Made by a program: the position numbers and the translations under genes | Assembly (NCBI GenBank): GCA_017647065.1 | Contig: JAGCLI010000257.1 | Location: forward strand, 1-6,556 | DNA from: Bacteroidales bacterium | Lineage (GTDB): Bacteria > Bacteroidota > Bacteroidia > Bacteroidales > P3 | Direction: 5' to 3' | DNA length: 6,556 bases | Notes under the pieces: model-generated | Database searches by the model: none | What the model was told of the DNA's origin: nothing | What the model saw: the letters and a program-made list of their open reading frames with translations, nothing else | In this document: positions 4,645 through 6,556 of the stretch, piece by piece | Layout of the letters: every line of letters starts with the position of its first letter | Numbering within the stretch: the first letter of the stretch is position 1

Positions 4645-5268
4645 TTAATATTTTTCTATGAATTGATGAATCAAGTCTTTGTGATATTGTAGCTCATACA
4701 TTGATGCAGAGGGGTGAGTGATAGGAAGAAGGGCTATTGTCTTGTTTCCAATTGTATAACTCCACACTTCGCTACTTTCTCCTAAGTATTTTCCTTGCGA
4801 AATTTGTAAGTCAGCAAGTTGTTTGCCTTGTTGAGGAAGGTGATTGTATAATCGCTTGCCCCAAACGATGATAAGGTCGGGTTGATATTGTGAAAGGACT
4901 TCAAAAAATGCTTGTTCAGAGTTTTTAAATTGCTCGGCAGTCGGTGCAATTCTTGCTCCGCTGATTGCAGTTTGCACATAGTTGTAGAAAATCACGTGTT
5001 GCCAAAAGTCTTTCTTTGTTTCTTCATTGAATTGCTCTTCTCCTACAACTGATTTTGCAAATTTTGTGTAGGTATTCTTATATCCTTCGTGTTCACTTAA
5101 AGGATTGAGCAAATCTTCTATAACTTTGATTGTTATATCCTCTGTTGCTTCTGTTTCAGGGTTAGCACAATAGTGGCTTTCTCCTAATATCATTAGCTTT
5201 TTGCCTTGAAGAATTCCTTTTTCGTAGTTTTCTCCTACCCAAGGCTTGAATTTCACATTGCTATTCAT
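4645..5268 (-). CDS. Uracil-DNA glycosylase superfamily-like protein
   Basis: This 207-residue cytosolic protein has the layout of the uracil-DNA glycosylase fold. A first strand and active-site-type loop reads LMILGESHY at 25-33. An aromatic segment FYNYVQ lies at 94-99. A central strand PDLIIVWG runs 130-137. The late motif ITHPSAS at 183-189 sits where UDG families place their HPS/NPS loop. Known members excise uracil or related bases from DNA, but the catalytic Asp/Asn of classical families is not obvious in the first motif (Glu30-Ser-His here). Substrate and even activity are therefore uncertain. The gene lies 70 bases after a divergent relative of the same fold and four bases before a zinc-ribbon gene. 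It may have its own promoter at 5289-5296. Confidence 0.8.
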   Translation of the reverse strand: MNSNVKFKPWVGENYEKGILQGKKLMILGESHYCANPETEATEDITIKVIEDLLNPLSEHEGYKNTYTKFAKSVVGEEQFNEETKKDFWQHVIFYNYVQTAISGARIAPTAEQFKNSEQAFFEVLSQYQPDLIIVWGKRLYNHLPQQGKQLADLQISQGKYLGESSEVWSYTIGNKTIALLPITHPSASMYELQYHKDLIHQFIEKY

Positions 5269-5288
5269 ACTCTTGATTATTTTTTTGT

Positions 5289-5296
5289 CAAAAGTA
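5289..5296 (-). promoter_or_regulatory. Possible -7 element upstream of the 207-aa UDG-like gene
   Basis: TACTTTTG on the minus strand matches the -7 consensus and lies about 20 bases before the ATG, in the 70-base gap between the two UDG-like genes. No good TTTG is present 19-21 bases upstream, so activity is uncertain. If used, the untranslated leader would be only around 13-15 bases. Confidence 0.45.
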
Positions 5297-5338
5297 CAAC
5301 TATTTTTCTAAGAAAAAATAAAAGAAAAGTGTTTGTTG

Positions 5339-6364
5339 CTAATTTGTTGCAAAAATATCTTTATCTAATTCGGCTATTTTACCTTGGTTTTCTTCTGTGT
5401 TGTTGTATTTATGCATTGTTCGCAAGGTCTTAACCTTTGTGCCGTCTTGTTTGTATTTTGAAATAATTTCATCTAATTGTTTCCAATCGTTGAAATCGTA
5501 TAGTTGTTTTATTTGATTTATTATATAGCCTATTTCTTTTCCTAAGATGTTAGAGCTAATCACTAATTCTCCATTGTCAAATTGCAGATAGCCTCTTTTC
5601 ACTGCGTTGAAAAGTACTTGACTAAGCGATGCTACTTTCTTTTTTCTTCCGTATGCAGAGGGGATTATTTGCTTTTGTGGAAATTTTATTTGTAGATAAT
5701 TATCTATATCTTTAAGTTCTACGTTATTTATGGAGTAATTGTAGGAGTAGAGATAGATTCTTAATGAAGGGTTATTGTTAGGAAAATTCTCTTTTTTTAA
5801 TCCTGGAAATTTTTGCAGATTTTTGTCTATTACTTCTCCTATGTGCTTTGTCCAAACATAGATTAATTGAGGTTTTAATTCTTCTAAGATTTCTAAAAAG
5901 GCTTTTGTTGCATTTTTATTAGTCTTTTCAATGTCTATTTCTTCGGGAAACAAATCGGAAGGGCAATAACATTGAAAGAAATTAGTAAAAGCAACGCTTT
6001 CCCAAAAGTCATATTTTTGTTGAGATGTGATTCCATCTTGTAGCTTTGTCATATCGTGAGTAAATACGCTATATGCAGGATAGCGAGCTTCGTCTTCGCA
6101 ATAGGAGTTTATTTCTATTATATTGCTATTGTGCAAACAAAGTTGGTCTTCTGCTTTTTCGTAAAATGGAGCGTCTTTATATTTTGGGCATTTATAGTCC
6201 ATTTCTTTTACTGTATCGACATCGCAACACAGGTCTTTGAATGGACAATTTTCATAGCAGATATGATAGGCTCCTACTACAAGTGTGCGTATTCCGTTAA
6301 AGCCTTTGTGATATTTTTCACCAATGCGGGGTACAAAAAAATAATTTCTTATTTGTTTTTTCAC
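5339..6364 (-). CDS. Divergent UDG-fold protein with cysteine-rich insert and extra C-terminal domain
   Basis: The 341-residue protein aligns over its first half with the 207-aa neighbour. PRIGEKYHKG matches PWVGENYEKG, LVVGAYHIC (28-36) matches MILGESHYC, YDFWESVAFTNFFQ (118-131) matches KDFWQHVIFYNYVQ, and AFLEILEELKPQLIYVW (155-171) matches AFFEVLSQYQPDLIIVW. It differs in three ways. It has a cysteine-rich insert (Cys36, 40, 46, 47, 59, 76, 89) that could hold zinc or an Fe-S cluster. It has no recognisable HPS loop. It carries about 110 extra C-terminal residues, with basic GRKKK at 239-243 and probable helices. Catalysis is therefore doubtful and a binding role is possible. The start is GTG at 6362-6364, chosen because the homology begins within the first ten residues and the next Met is at 55. 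No promoter is seen in the few bases before the terminator upstream. Confidence 0.82.
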   Translation of the reverse strand: MKKQIRNYFFVPRIGEKYHKGFNGIRTLVVGAYHICYENCPFKDLCCDVDTVKEMDYKCPKYKDAPFYEKAEDQLCLHNSNIIEINSYCEDEARYPAYSVFTHDMTKLQDGITSQQKYDFWESVAFTNFFQCYCPSDLFPEEIDIEKTNKNATKAFLEILEELKPQLIYVWTKHIGEVIDKNLQKFPGLKKENFPNNNPSLRIYLYSYNYSINNVELKDIDNYLQIKFPQKQIIPSAYGRKKKVASLSQVLFNAVKRGYLQFDNGELVISSNILGKEIGYIINQIKQLYDFNDWKQLDEIISKYKQDGTKVKTLRTMHKYNNTEENQGKIAELDKDIFATN

Positions 6365-6378
6365 TTCTTAAAAAATGT

Positions 6379-6410
6379 AAAGCCCGAAACGATAGTGTAT
6401 TTCGGGCTTT
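6379..6410 (-). terminator. Hairpin terminator after the T9SS cargo gene
   Basis: AAAGCCCGAAA (6379-6389) and TTTCGGGCTTT (6400-6410) form an 11-bp GC-cored stem with a 10-base loop, nine bases after the stop codon at 6420-6422. The minus strand continues with ACATTTTTTAAG and the plus strand with TTCTTTTTTT, so it may act in both directions. It ends only 14 bases before the GTG start of the next gene. Confidence 0.8.
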
Positions 6411-6419
6411 TTCTTTTTT

Positions 6420-6556
6420 TTATTGTACAACATTTATAGTTCCTGTTGTATCATAAACTCTTGTATTACCAAGTCGCTTGTATGTTAGGCGATAAATGTA
6501 TGTTCCTGTTGGGACTTTATTTCCATTATAAGTACCATCCCAAGCAAAAGTTTTGA
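6420..6556 (-). CDS. C-terminal end of a secreted protein with gliding-motility / T9SS type B sorting domain (5' part outside window)
   Basis: Only the last 44 codons and the TAA stop (6420-6422) are present; the gene continues beyond 6556. The translated end contains WDGTYNGNKVPTGTYIY, followed by RLTYKRLG, and closes with GTINVVQ. This is the pattern of the gliding-motility-associated C-terminal domain (CHU_C / TIGR04131 type: WDG-x-nGk-vPtGtYyY ... G-x-hxhh). In Bacteroidetes this domain directs large surface or secreted proteins through the type IX secretion system. The nature of the passenger protein cannot be known from this fragment. The hairpin at 6379-6410 terminates the gene. Confidence 0.85.
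   Translation of the reverse strand, partial: KTFAWDGTYNGNKVPTGTYIYRLTYKRLGNTRVYDTTGTINVVQ

Noticed and set aside
4782..4979. 65-codon minus-strand ORF
   Set aside because: It is an alternative frame wholly inside the 207-aa UDG-like gene, whose frame has clear family motifs.
5206..5433. 75-codon plus-strand ORF
   Set aside because: It overlaps both UDG-like genes and their gap on the opposite strand, and its product is a composition-driven hydrophobic sequence.
6056..6439. 127-codon plus-strand ORF
   Set aside because: It lies opposite the 341-aa gene and crosses the terminator. The hydrophobic product is the usual shadow of an AT-rich gene; no promoter precedes it.

Overview
The window looks like chromosomal DNA of an AT-rich member of the Bacteroidetes/Bacteroidota. 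Three observations support this. Promoter candidates match the phylum-specific consensus TTTG-N19-TAnnTTTG (exactly at 138-168 and 3976-4006, nearly so at 3646-3676). Start codons are preceded by A-rich leaders rather than Shine-Dalgarno sites. The truncated gene at the right edge ends in a gliding-motility / type IX secretion C-terminal sorting domain. Every convincing gene lies on the minus strand, so transcription runs right to left.

Right part (6556 to 4279): the 3' end of a secreted T9SS cargo gene is closed by a strong hairpin terminator. Next come two divergent relatives of the uracil-DNA-glycosylase fold (341 aa and 207 aa). A 60-aa zinc-ribbon protein follows four bases after the second one, and a 17-bp perfect stem terminator ends that unit.

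Middle (4278 to 3601): about 850 bases without a protein gene, counted from 4457. They hold a long, interrupted hairpin of about 118 nt that resembles a 6S-type RNA, with a consensus promoter about 90 bases upstream of it. They also hold the promoter of the next operon.

Left part (3600 to 304): a tightly packed six-gene operon with gaps of 10 to 19 bases. It encodes a soluble helical protein, three small proteins with hydrophobic or amphipathic N termini, a classical AAA+ ATPase, and a small mixed alpha/beta protein of unknown function. The four small proteins upstream of the ATPase appear to share a C-terminal module with related C-terminal ends (DLVVLS, DLIVLN, DLVILT, and a weaker IIPINY). 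I read this as a possible membrane-associated remodelling or quality-control system in which the ATPase acts on a family of anchored partners. This is inference; I do not recognise the operon as a named system.

Left edge (1-168): a consensus promoter is followed by a gene-free leader with a boxA-like element and a hairpin. This is probably the start of a ribosomal RNA operon whose genes lie outside the window.
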